Shown one piece after another: positions 1 through 10,748 of a DNA stretch of 64,000 nucleotides. The position numbers and the translations under genes are program-made. Where the stretch lies: the NCBI GenBank assembly GCA_964019415.1, contig OZ025869.1, positions 8,039,214 through 8,103,213 of the forward strand. The letters run 5' to 3'. The notes below the pieces were generated by a model. It did no database searches and was not told the DNA's origin. It was given only the letters and a program-made list of their open reading frames with translations. Numbering within the stretch: the stretch's first letter is position 1; the number at the start of each line of letters is the position of its first letter. Source of the stretch: Ianthella basta. Lineage: Eukaryota > Porifera > Demospongiae > Verongiida > Ianthellidae.

Positions 1-81
1 GGACCTCATATAGAATGCACTGGACCCCATACAGGACGCACTGGACCCCATATAGAATGCACTGGACCCTATATAGGACGC
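1..81. repeat. Tail of 21-bp minisatellite (earlier copy)
   Basis: These bases hold about four units of the 21-bp repeat built on CACTGGACCCCATATAGG. They run straight into the AAAATTGTCC block. The same repeat family fills 21395-22797 and 60285-61722, so the window opens inside the right end of another copy of the duplicated segment. Confidence 0.9.
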
Positions 82-106
82 AAAATTGTCCATTGTAGCT
101 TGGTCC

Positions 107-244
107 ACACTAGCCAACGTTAACAAGTGTTCAGACGTTTCAGTGACATTGCATGCAGTCACCTTACAGTCACCTTAATCACTGATGAAGGTTACTGTAA
201 TGTCACTGAAACGGCTGAATAATTGTTAACTTTGGCTAGTGTGC
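107..244. mobile_element. Foldback (MITE-like) element, copy a
   Basis: This is an imperfect palindrome. The left arm begins CACACTAGCCAACGTTAACA and the right arm ends TTGTTAACTTTGGCTAGTGTG. Both arms also contain GTTTCAGTGACAT or its complement. The arms are roughly 55 bp around a short centre containing CACCTTACAGTCACCTTAATC. No protein is encoded. Related copies lie at 617-754, 23569-23706 and 62989-63126. Confidence 0.7.
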
Positions 245-417
245 ACTGCTACAATGGATTCACTGACTATATAACTTCCTTTCCTTCCATACAGCAATTG
301 TATGGAAGGCCTTTCAGTATGCAGTGCGTAAACACTCATAAAAGATAAAGTGAATGTGCAGTATTTTAACTGTACTGAACTACCTTAGACCTGCAGATCG
401 AGCTATGTATGTAACAT

Positions 418-419
<2 letters not shown>

Positions 420-512
<93 letters not shown>
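420..512. repeat. (TG)n microsatellite
   Basis: A TG dinucleotide run, interrupted once by GCGCG near 470-475. It is followed by a second, near-identical copy of the upstream block (from about 592), so this earlier copy carries an internal duplication of roughly 510 bp. Confidence 0.95.
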
Positions 513-515
<3 letters not shown>

Positions 516-616
516 GGAAATACAACTGTTTAGCTTGCAGTTAAATTGTGTGTGATTCACTGACTTGTTTGTAGAGGACTGCAGTGGCTAGGAAAATTGT
601 CCATTGTAGCTTGGTC

Positions 617-754
617 CACACTAGCCAAAGTTAACAAGTGTTCAGACGTTTCGGTGACATTGCATGCAGTCACCTTACAGTCACCTTAATCACTGATGAA
701 GGTTACTGTAATGTCACTGAAACGGCTGAATAATTGTTAACTTTGGCTAGTGTG
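617..754. mobile_element. Foldback (MITE-like) element, copy b
   Basis: A near-identical second copy of the element at 107-244, carried by a local direct duplication of about 510 bp that also includes the adjoining TG tract. Confidence 0.7.
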
Positions 755-923
755 CACTGCTACAATGGATTCACTGACTATATAACTTCCTTTCCTTCCA
801 CACAGCAATTGTATGGAAGCCTTTCAGTATGCAGTGCGTAAACACTCATAAAAGATAAAGTGAATGTGCAGTATCTTAACTGTACTGAACTACCTTAGAC
901 CTGCAGATCGAGCTATGTATGTA

Positions 924-1653
<730 letters not shown>

Positions 1654-1851
1654 TACAGTAGTTTCACGATTTCTTGTCCCGATCGCACATTGCACATTGC
1701 ACAATGCATAACGCTCCATCACGTGGCACGTGATACCCGTAATGGCGACTATAAATAATGCATATCGCTTCGCTAAGGCGTCGTATGTCGTTCGTGGAAC
1801 TACGCGAAGTAGCTAGCTAGCTATTTACAAATCGGACTTACGGTGAACATC

Positions 1852-2814
1852 ATGCCTCGAGCCTTCTCTGCTGACTTAAGATGGAGAATGGTGTGGTCAT
1901 ACATCTACAGGCAGCAAAGCGTCGCGGAGATCGCGGAGAATTTTTTCGTGTCCGCTAAAAGCGTTAGAAGATGCATCGATTTGTTCCTCAACACAGGAGA
2001 AGTAACCCAAGATGGCAGGAAGAGAGGACGCTTACCTAAGTTGCGAGAAGAAGAACAGCTTATGCTACTGCAGATTGTTTTCGACCTGCCTGGATTGTAT
2101 TTAGAGGAGATCCAGGTAAAGCTGGAAGCAATGGGAATAGCAGTATCACTCAGTCAGATATGTACGGAAATACACGAAATGGGGCTCTCCAGGCAGAAAA
2201 TGCACTTCATCGTGTGCCAAAGGTCTGAAGAGAAGAGGGCCAAATTTATCAATGAAGTCATGCATGTGCCTGCTAACATGTTCGTGTTTGTTGATGAAAC
2301 TGGCAGCAATCAACGTGACCTTCATCGTGAGAAAGGATATGGCTTGAGAGGTGTTGCACCAGTCTCCCTGAAGCTTCATATTTGTGGTAGAAGGATATTG
2401 GCCCTAGCAGCCATTACTGTGAGAGGAGTGGAAGATTTCTATTTGGTAGAAGGCTCAGTGGACGGGCATGTGTTCTGTGAATACGTTCGCAACAGCTTGT
2501 TGCCTGTGCTGAAGCCATTCAATGGGTCAAACAGGAATTCAATTGTAATAATGGATAATGCCTCAATCCATCATGTTGATGAAGTCTGTCAATTGATCCT
2601 CAGCTCGGGAGCATTACTATGGTTCCTTCCTCCTTACAGCCCTGACCTGAACCCAATTGAGGAATGCTTCCATCAGGTCAAGTCCTACATAAGGAGTAAT
2701 TCCATTGTATTTCACGCCACAAGTGATCCAAGACTTGTCCTTGCATCAGCGTTCGCATCTGTCAAGGAAGAGGACTGTTGCGCATATATCAAGCATGCTG
2801 GTTACTTGGTTTAA
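1852..2814 (+). CDS. Tc1/mariner-IS630 superfamily transposase (DD34E)
   Basis: A single open exon of 320 aa from ATG 1852. I prefer this to the in-frame GTG at 1843 because eukaryotic initiation needs ATG. The N-terminus (about residues 3-60) is a helix-turn-helix with the IS630/Tc1 pattern RWRMVWSYIYRQQSVAEIAE, followed by a basic linker GRKRGRLPK. The catalytic DDE domain has the first Asp in FVDETGSNQRD and the second in IVIMDNASIHH. The Glu lies in LPPYSPDLNPIEECF, with 34 residues between the second Asp and the Glu, which gives DD34E. Length is normal for the family (about 300-350 aa), and there is no stop or frameshift. It should cut at the surrounding TIRs and integrate at TA. The intact frame suggests recent activity or recent arrival. 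Confidence 0.93.
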   Translation: MPRAFSADLRWRMVWSYIYRQQSVAEIAENFFVSAKSVRRCIDLFLNTGEVTQDGRKRGRLPKLREEEQLMLLQIVFDLPGLYLEEIQVKLEAMGIAVSLSQICTEIHEMGLSRQKMHFIVCQRSEEKRAKFINEVMHVPANMFVFVDETGSNQRDLHREKGYGLRGVAPVSLKLHICGRRILALAAITVRGVEDFYLVEGSVDGHVFCEYVRNSLLPVLKPFNGSNRNSIVIMDNASIHHVDEVCQLILSSGALLWFLPPYSPDLNPIEECFHQVKSYIRSNSIVFHATSDPRLVLASAFASVKEEDCCAYIKHAGYLV

Positions 2815-3361
2815 CAGGACATGCATACAGTTGTACACAATATAAGATTATGTAAAGATAAGGTGACCGTCATATCTGCAAAAGCTATTCATTATGTATT
2901 ATGCATGCAATTGCTTGATGTTCATGAACAGGTGTGATTGCTTTATGTAATATAATCAAGCACATGCAAACATGCGCACATTTTGGATTGATAATGTAAT
3001 TATAACCCAACCACACGCAAAGTAACCCAAAATTGTGACATGATGTAAAGTACTTGCATACATGCATGCATCATGCAGTTGTAAAATTAAAGAGTGCAAA
3101 ATCATAATGCTAGCAGTGCAAAAATGTGTAACAACGTCATGTTATCAGTGCAAAACAATTGCAGAAGGCCACTGTAATTACAAAACAAATTAAAACAGTA
3201 ATGTGAACACTATAGCTTAAAAGATCAATAACGGATCACTGTGGCATGCAGAAAGTCAACAAAGGATCAAAGAACAGCAAAATTAATACAGGATCAAGGC
3301 AAATTAAAGGCCAAGGTCGCCACTAACATTGGCCAGATGAACTATATGTGATTATGCATCG
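2815..3361. other. Spacer between the convergent transposon genes
   Basis: AT-rich sequence with several imperfect direct repeats of the type AAATTAAAACAGTAATG and GGATCA. It probably holds both 3' UTRs. I see no coding region; a possible polyadenylation signal (AATAAA-like) was not found with confidence. Confidence 0.5.
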
Positions 3362-4344
3362 TCACATGTTGTTCATCTTGTGCAAAATCAGATCTTTTTG
3401 TCTCGAATAGTCCTCCTGTGTGATGGCGTCAATAGCAAGTAATTCGTGCAGCTCTTTGATTTGTTTAATGTAAGTTAACTTCAGGAATGCAGCAGATCTA
3501 GGTGTCAGGGTGGCAGATGATGGGCTCGATCTCGAGGCATGAGGCGGTGAGCTAGATGAAGAAGTGGTAATAGTAGCTGTTGCTGAGCATTTAGAGCCAT
3601 TAAATTTCACTTTAGAATGTCCAGTTACCACTGAGCTGGCTTGCTTCTTGAACATTGTTCCCGCTGGTGGATTGCTTCTGCTGTCATGGCTGCCACTCAC
3701 AATGGCCTCTGCCCATAGCCTGTACTGTGGCCCAGAATACTCACTTCCATGTTGCTCCCTTAGTTCCTCAAAAATATCTTGCACATGGGCGCGTCTTTCT
3801 TCCATCACTGTCTTCTTACGTTTCGGACTTGCAACGGACATGGACTTGTCATCACCAGAGTCTTCATCCCTGTCCACTTCTGTCAGCCCTTCACACCATA
3901 ACGTGCCTTTGCCTTTAACGAGTGTGGAATGAATCAACCTTTGCAGCTCCCCATCATCTTTCAGCCACACCTTCTTTCTTCCTTTCACTAAGTAGCCAAC
4001 TGTGGAGATGCTGCGAACAGGAATTTTTTGTGCAAGATAAAACTTCAAGTCTCTTATAGATTCTATATCTTTCACGTCAACATCAGACAGAGCAAACATT
4101 TTGTCTTGTTTGCTTTTCCTGCAGGAGACTTTGACCATGATATCCAGAGGCTGGACAGGTGCTGTATTTGCAGCTTTACTGGTATCCTCCTGAGCAGAGT
4201 GGTGCTCAGCAGGAACTGCATATGGCTGAGTTGGTATAATGGGCGACAACTCGTACGACATCTGAGGTGAAAACAGAGGCTGAGAAGTGATCGGTACTGA
4301 CCCTCCAAATTGTGTTAGAGAGTCAAGTAGTTCTGAGGATGGTG
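3362..4344 (-). CDS. Transposon-borne UBL/PB1-like plus SHOCT-like protein (partial, 3' exon)
   Basis: An open minus-strand exon of about 327 codons. It starts after a convincing 3' splice site (TTCTCTTTTGTGTAG at 4345-4359) and stops at 3362. A donor (GTGAGTTGTG) at 4399 would make a 55-bp intron; the upstream coding exon is uncertain, and the first in-exon ATG is at 4261. Features in order are: a Ser/Thr/Pro-rich N-terminus; a ubiquitin/PB1-like segment (MVKVSCRKSKQDKMFALSD to GTLWCEG); an acidic stretch then a KRKK basic cluster; a Ser-rich linker; and a C-terminal helical hairpin (IKELHELLAIDAITQEDYSR) with the SHOCT pattern. The function is unknown. Sitting inside the TIRs, it is probably an accessory transposition factor. 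It could also be a captured host gene. Confidence 0.6.
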
Positions 4345-4478
4345 CTACACAAAAGAGAAGCAACAGTAGCAAGCTACTATAGCTATACTCACAACTCACT
4401 GCATGAATCACTCTCCACAATACTCACAAGTCATGCAGCGAACCACCTCCGCTACACTCACAACTCAGGCCTGATTTA

Positions 4479-4744
4479 CAGTGTAGTGTCACGATTTCTA
4501 GTCCCAAATGCACAATGCACATCATACACACTTGCATGTGCCACGTGATATCGGTGTAGCTATCACAGTGCCTGTGGAAGTCATTCTCCCAAGATTGATG
4601 GTGGGAAGAGAGGATGCCTCTATGCATAAGTTGGAAGAGACGCACATGAACACGTCCATGGCATGTGCGAGCCGTTGCGCATGCACTGTGTATCATGCAA
4701 TGCGCAACATGTGATCAGGTGGACAAGAAATTGTTAAAATACTG
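4479..4744. mobile_element. Nested 266-bp MITE-like element
   Basis: The left end is CAGTGTAGTGTCACGATTTC (4479). The right end read inward on the minus strand is CAGTATTTTAACAATTTCTT (from 4744). TA dinucleotides flank it at 4477-4478 and 4745-4746. The ends are relatives of the outer element's TIRs, so this is either a non-autonomous derivative nested in the larger element or the scar of two adjoining elements. It lies next to the 5' part of the UBL/SHOCT gene. Confidence 0.6.
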
Positions 4745-4746
4745 TA

Positions 4747-5655
4747 CATCAAAAAAAGGTTTTCGCCCAAATATGGAGCAATTCTGCTGCAATCACACGT
4801 TTACATTAAAACAATAAAAATATCCAGAAAACGGATGTTTCAAAAACAGAGAAGTGGAGCATTTTAAAACAGAGTCGTAGCGTATGGGTGTAGACGAGTA
4901 AAAATGACTCTGTTCAGCTTCGAATATATTGGAGATTTACCAGAATGACACATTCCATGAAGCAAGAGAGACTATTTCAGCATTGTCAGGTCTTATTTCC
5001 AGTCTTACAGCATTTCAAGCCAATCTGCTGCTATGGGTAGGGCAAGGATGAGACTTGATACTGACGATGACAAACCTCCAAACAAAGCTGCTTCGGTGAT
5101 GTTACACTCAGTGTCCGAAATGTAGTGCTTTCAACCAAAGTAATATTTCTTCATCCACATCGTCTTCAATGGCCTAACAGCAGCATCCCTGATAGTCTTC
5201 TTCTCAGCCCTTAGCTATATTGTACTGTTCTACATGTGCACCAAGTTTAATTGCCAGTCCACACGTAGTTGCGAAGAACGGGTGGCCTATCTATCAAGCC
5301 GACCGAATCAAGATGCCGCGCCATATTCCAGCGTAATCGTTCTAGTGTAAACGCTACGAACACAGAAAGCTATCCAGAGCCTCGGTGAACCATGCTTGAC
5401 TTACTTTGATCTGATTCTGTCCCTCCAAACAGAAGGTCCGTCAGCCTCGCGCTCTCGCTCGGTCCGTTCAGGTTCGCCATAACAACTCAGTACATGTATA
5501 CAAATTGTCTCGCCCACTATCACACAAATGAACTGCCTAAAAGAAGCCACAACCGAACAAAGATTCCACTGGCATGTACACATAAAACCACAACAACCCG
5601 AGGCGCCAAATTTCGCGTCACGTGGCACGTGAACGCGTCATCTTCATGGTGCAAT
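4747..5655. other. Right non-coding arm of the transposon
   Basis: About 0.9 kb without a convincing gene. It contains AAAACGGATGTTTC and similar motifs and several short inverted repeats. Near 5610 the extended terminal repeat begins (GTCACGTGGCACGTGA). Confidence 0.5.
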
Positions 5656-5704
5656 GTGCATTGTGCATTGGGTAACCGGGACAAGTAATCGTGAAACCAC
5701 TGTA

Positions 5705-6767
5705 TCTTGGCCACGACTGCACAACACACAACACACCTACATGAGGCTAGCAGAGTTCTGATTGGTCAGTGGCTCAGAGGCATGTCATTGCCACAGGTTA
5801 ATTGACCTACGGACCAATCAGAACTCTCATTGACACTCTGACATGTGTGCATTGGGAATTGTGCAATCGTGGACAACACACCCCAAACCACTGGAAAGCA
5901 CACACACTCAGTGTCTATGATTACAGCACAGCTGCTCCAAACTACACAGCATGGAGTGGACATGGGGAGAGGAGACATTACAGTGCCGGAGGAACTAGCA
6001 CTGACCACCACCTAAAGGAAAAGGAGACACACGCCTCTTCACTAATTCTCAAAGGCTATATATCTCACTACAGGTAGGACTTGACACTACAACAAAGCTA
6101 GCTACACATTAGAATAAACGCCTCCTTGCCCTCCACATCCTACGTAGTTACTCTCCTCTATGTATTACACATCAAGTCCTGAAGGGGGCGCTAATACTTG
6201 ATTAGAAAACTGGTGCATTCCGCCCACAACTCACTCTCCCGCCCGCTTGCTATGGCCCTCCAGAGACTGTCAAAGTGGTCCGAGAAGACCATGAACGACT
6301 GGCCCACTCGAGAAGAGAGACGTTCTCTACAGACTACAAGAAGCAGCCAACAGAGACAAACTCACACTAAGACACGACACAGACTGCTTCCCCAACTGCT
6401 CCATCAAGTCATACCTGGAAGGAGTACACACTTGAGCGCTCCTGGGCAGAATTAGTCTATTCGGAAAGGACTGCACTACTTCTCACACGTGCCACGTGGA
6501 TCCACTTGTACAGCTGATCATGATTTGGGGGACACTCTCAGACTCTCAGACACTTTGTAGTTTGATCATGAATATCATTAGGCGAACATGACAAAACGAT
6601 AACGCTACTCTACATAACTGTACATAACACTGTAAAGCAATGTTCTGTGAGTTCTGTACTGGGCACAGTGAACGTCCTGACAACTGTAGGGGGGGGGGGT
6701 GGAGTCAATGTGGAAGTGGGTGTGTCCATCTGTGGAGTGGGTAGGACCAGTGCAAGCTGGACGGTAC
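5705..6767. other. Shared downstream region of ROCO copy 1
   Basis: This matches 26161-27258 and 44311-45330. It contains an inverted repeat, AGAGTTCTGATTGGTC (about 5752) against GACCAATCAGAACTCT (about 5813), and the phrase CTTGAAGGGGGCGCTAATAC. It lies 3' of the ROCO gene. I see no coding exon; short open stretches are not conserved in frame among the three copies. Confidence 0.6.
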
Positions 6768-7231
6768 TCAGGGCAGGTCTGAAGAGAGTGGAGCTGCAGG
6801 TACAAAGGAGGAGGAAGTGTTCAACATTTAGTCAACACCAAACAAGACATGCTCAGTTGACCAGCTGACTGGGGGGACTGCACCTTTGAGGAGTTCCTCC
6901 TCCAGTGATGTGATGTGCTGTACAGCTATTCCAGCGTAGTCCATTGCTTCAAATAGCACCTTCCAGATGGCTGGAGTGACCCCTTCACCGTCCTTCCACC
7001 TCTTCAAGCCAGACTGCACAGCCTCTTCCTCGTCACGGGACGAGTTGGAGTAACACATGTCAATGGCTTCAGAGGATAGCCCCACCCCCTCCAGCACTGC
7101 CCGCCCCCTGCCTGCTGCATTCCGGCTCACAAACCTTCTGAACAGCATGACACACTGCCTGTGACCTGAGTGGGAGAGGGGGGAAGGGGGATTGGGTGTG
7201 ACAAAATAGGCAAATAGCAATAGCGTGCAAT

Positions 7232-7277
<46 letters not shown>

Positions 7278-10200
7278 CTGTCTCTGCCAGCCCACCCCAC
7301 GAGGTGCCCTCACAGTGAGGTAACCCACGCCCTCAGAGACCCATGCTGAGAATGGAGAGACTTACCCACAGAGTGCACTGGCTGTGTGTGGACAGATCTG
7401 CGTCCCCGATCACTTGAGGAGGCTGCTCCTGTAGGGTAGAGCAAGGACACAAAGGGGACACCCACAGCAGTCCATGACACAATGTACACTCACACACAAG
7501 TACATCAAATGGTCCCTCCTACACTCGGTACACTGTGAGGTGCACTCGTGTGTAGTACTGCATGGAGCATTGAAGCTGAGTGATGTGGACCAATTGCATA
7601 TGCAGAGTCGTCAAACTATGCTTATTGATTGATCCAAGCATGTGACTGTCACATGACTGACAGGTTTTCTGCTGCAACATCAGGGAAAGTCCCTGTACAC
7701 AAACCTGACAACAGGCTAAGCAGTTGTAGGGGGAATTCCCCATTCTCCAATTAGCATTACCACAAAATCTGAATGTCACTGGCAAACTGAGCCACACACT
7801 AAACCTCCTCTGTGCACTAAGGGGTCACCACATGACACTTGGGGTTAGCAGGATTGCATGAGATTCAATCAGAGACAGTAGGGACACACCTCCCACACTT
7901 GGTACACTGTGAGGTGCACGCGTGTGTAGTAGCACTGCATGGAGCATACCTTGCTGTGTTGTAGGCAGTGACTCCATCTCTGGGGTGGGTCCCTTGTCAG
8001 CAGTGGTAGCTCCACTTTGGGAAGACACATGGACTGGATGTAAAATAAATAGGTGAAGTGCAATAGAGTGCAATGCACAACATACAGACACTAAAACAGA
8101 GACATTCTTTCTGACCCACCCTCTCCCACTCCATGAGGTGCCCTCACAATGAGGTAGCCCATGCCATCAGAGACCCATGCTGATGATGGAGAGACTTACC
8201 CACAGAGTGCACTGGCTGACAGAGCACAATTCTGTGTTCCTGATCACTTGAGGAGGCTGCTCCTGTAGGGTAGAGCAAGGACACAAAAGGGGACATATGT
8301 ATATGTACAGTAGTCAATGAAATAATGTACACACACACATACACATACATCAAATGGTCCCTACTATCACATGCACATCAATAGCATATTGGGTACTCTT
8401 AAAGACAAGAAGCGACTGAATAGCCAAATTGAACACCTATAAGGAGAGGAAACACACTCACCACTCTGAGGCTCCGCCTGATACTCCATGTTTTGTACAA
8501 GTGACAGAGAAGGAAACCAGCCTCCAAACAACTCAGTGAGACTCGTCTGGTTGGGAAGATGGCCAGCTGGCTTTCGGGATGGAACATGGTCGCCTCCATC
8601 ACTGATGCAACGAATGATACTGGAAACAGGATATAAGGAATCAGGGGGAGGGGCTTTGGTGCTTTTCCACCTAGCAGGTGTGTATGGGTGGACGATGTAG
8701 GATGTGGCCTTCAGCTTCGGTGACAGTTGGGTAGTTGTTTTGATGACATCTCGAACAATGGTTGACACACATTGGAGCAGTTTCTTTGGTCCTACCTTGC
8801 TGTGTCCGACAACCTGGACCACACTGCTGTCATTAATCTGGACCACTACCTCCACACCAGTGATGGACATCCAGGAAAGGCCATTTGTCCAAACACTGCA
8901 ACAATGCTCTCTCACACTGGGTAACTCATGGGTGAACACATGATTGGCTGCAAGATGGAGGATGATGGATTGGAGGAGATGTGCTGAGATGAGGTGCTTC
9001 TCCTCTGTCCTCAGTTGCCAGCACACCCACTGGAGGTGGTGTGGGTCTGCATCCTTTGGGAAGAGCTCAGGAGGTTGGGTAGACACCAGAGCAGGGAAGT
9101 ATAGCCATCCCTCTCCCTCAGTACCAGCAGTTAGCTTCACAAGATCTTCTCGTAGCATCCTTGTATCCACCTGGATGCAGAACTCAAGGCTGATAAGGAC
9201 CTCTTGGATCATTGTCGGATCCAACTTGGGAAACAGCTCAGCCAGCTGACTGCAGTGGAGGAGACCAAACTGGTTGACCTTGCCCTTGGACCCACTGAAC
9301 AGGGTGCCATACACGTTGTGGAGAACAGCTTGGAGGTCCAAGATTAGCCAACTTTGGGAGGGGTCCAGCTTGTTGGAGAGAAAGAGGGCGTGTCCAACTG
9401 CTGTTAGGTCACGACACACTTCCACAGCTGGAGGTAGGTTCCTGGAGAGCAGCTCAGCATTCTTCAATAGCCATGACTGGAAGGTGTGGAGTGTGATGGC
9501 CGGAACAGAGAACGTTTTCTGCACTTGCACTAGGACCCACCGAAGGTTGTACGAGAGACCATCAGAGTTCAACTGGAGAGGTTGGATCTCCTGCAAGAAG
9601 GTGCATATCTGATTGATGCCCTCAGATTCAGGCTTGCGGCAGTCCAGGAGACAGGGACCCTGGATGTAGAAAGATAACCCCTGCACTGACTGAGTGCATC
9701 GTAGCAGCTTCTCGGCTGCTTCCTCTTTGGACTTTACTCGGTCAAGGAAACTGCCAACAAGGATCACTTGTAGAGCGGATGGGGTTGAAGTAAGAGCTAG
9801 AGGTTGCAGCCAGCGAGTGATTTGCTGTGAGATGATGTCTTCCTCGTCGGTTGTCTTTACCAGAAGTAACAGGATCACAGACACTTCTGGCTTGCTCAGC
9901 ATGGCCTCCAAGAAGGACTGATGAGGGCCGTGGTAATCAGCCTGACCGGCAAAGTCGTAGAACAATGTCTGTCCATACTTACAACTGGAAAACTGGACTG
10001 CTTCAATTCCAGCTGTGCGTTGTCTAATGTCCTGCACATTTGTAAACCTGTTGATGAACTTCTTCCAACGCCCTTTGTCCTCAACTTGCAGAGCTGCTAT
10101 CAGTGTACTCTTGCCGTGTTCAGCATTGCCAATTACTGCTACAATGCGCTTGGTAGAGAAAGACTGTGCCTGTCGAATAGTTTGTCGGAAGTTACCTGAT

Positions 10201-10733
10201 GCAAGGTCCAGGGGATATTTGGATTCCTTGTTTCTGACTGTCATATCTGCTCCTGCCTCCATGAGTAGAACCCCGCATTTAATATGATTGTATTCAGCAG
10301 CAAAATGCAGGGCTGTTGAGCCAGCAGCTACCCTCCACCACACACTGCTAGTGACAACATTCACACTAGCACCTGCTCTAATCAGTTCACACACTGTTTC
10401 ATCCCTACCCCTCCAAGCTGCCCATATCAAAGGGGTCACTCCCCCTAGACCTTGTACATTGGTGTCTGCACCAGCTGCACACAGTGTTTTCACAACACTG
10501 CAATGACCCCTCCAGCTGGCATAGTAAAGGGCAGTTTGTTGATAATCGTCCTCTACATTCACAAAAGCTCCTTCTCTAATGAGCTCCTCCACCACTTGGT
10601 CATGACCCCTCCCAGCTGCCTCTATTAAAGGTGTTGTGCCATACTCATCTCTGGTGTTCACATCATGTCCCTCTTTAATTAACTGCCTCACTTTGAACAA
10701 GTCACCCTCTTCACAAGCACTCCAAAGAGCCAT
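6768..10733 (-). CDS. Ankyrin-Roc-COR-Death protein, paralogue 1
   Basis: Spliced minus-strand gene. Exons are 10733-8462, 8262-8200, 8033-7950, 7428-7366, 7165-6884 and 6793-6768, all joined in phase 1, giving 929 aa. ATG 10733 follows the acceptor CTTCTGCTAG by 15 bases. Domains: ankyrin repeats (about 1-185); a Roc GTPase with P-loop GNAEHGKS (202-209), switch DFAGQ (260-264) and a degenerate G4, SFLD; COR (about 390-700) with SLEFCIQVD; and a C-terminal Death domain (about 829-921) encoded by one 282-bp exon. ROCO proteins are GTP-dependent dimeric scaffolds, and a Death domain recruits partners in apoptotic or immune complexes. DAPK1 shares ankyrin-Roc-COR-Death but has a kinase, which is absent here. 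The third exon is a deletion-made fusion that replaces the CARD exon of paralogue 2. Splicing is predicted, not observed. Confidence 0.85.
7950..8033 (-). other. Fusion exon created by deletion (paralogue 1)
   Basis: Relative to copy 2 this exon joins the start of the region around 29110 (acceptor TTTTACATCCAG) to the second part of the Ser/Pro linker exon (28544-28648). The junction lies in a shared GGGA near 8020. The 84-bp product keeps phase 1 at both ends and reads VHVSSQSGATTADKGPTPEM. Confidence 0.75.
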
Positions 10734-10748
10734 CTCCAATTCTCTCTA

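Larger units (their letters stand above)
1654..5704. mobile_element. Tc1/mariner (IS630-type) DNA transposon with two genes
   Basis: The element proper is 1656-5702 (4047 bp), flanked by TA at 1654-1655 and 5703-5704, the target duplication expected of Tc1/mariner elements. The left terminal repeat begins CAGTAGTTTCACGATTTCTT. The right end, read inward on the minus strand, begins CAGTGGTTTCACGATTACTT. Similarity continues inward through stretches with TGCACAATGCA and CACGTGGCACGTGA. The element carries a plus-strand transposase (1852-2814) and a convergent second gene (3362-4344, minus). A nested 266-bp element with related ends sits at 4479-4744. The two outer flanks match two different TA sites, about 1.6 kb apart, in copy 2 (24533 and 26159), so the insertion is associated with loss of that interval. 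Confidence 0.85.

Noticed and set aside
181-216. CTGATGA...GAAAC in the foldback element as a hammerhead ribozyme
   Set aside because: The sequence between the two motifs does not form a proper stem II and no cleavage triplet/stem III is evident.
8488-10506. Several plus-strand open frames opposite the ROCO coding exons
   Set aside because: They are antisense shadows of a strongly supported minus-strand gene with recognised domains.
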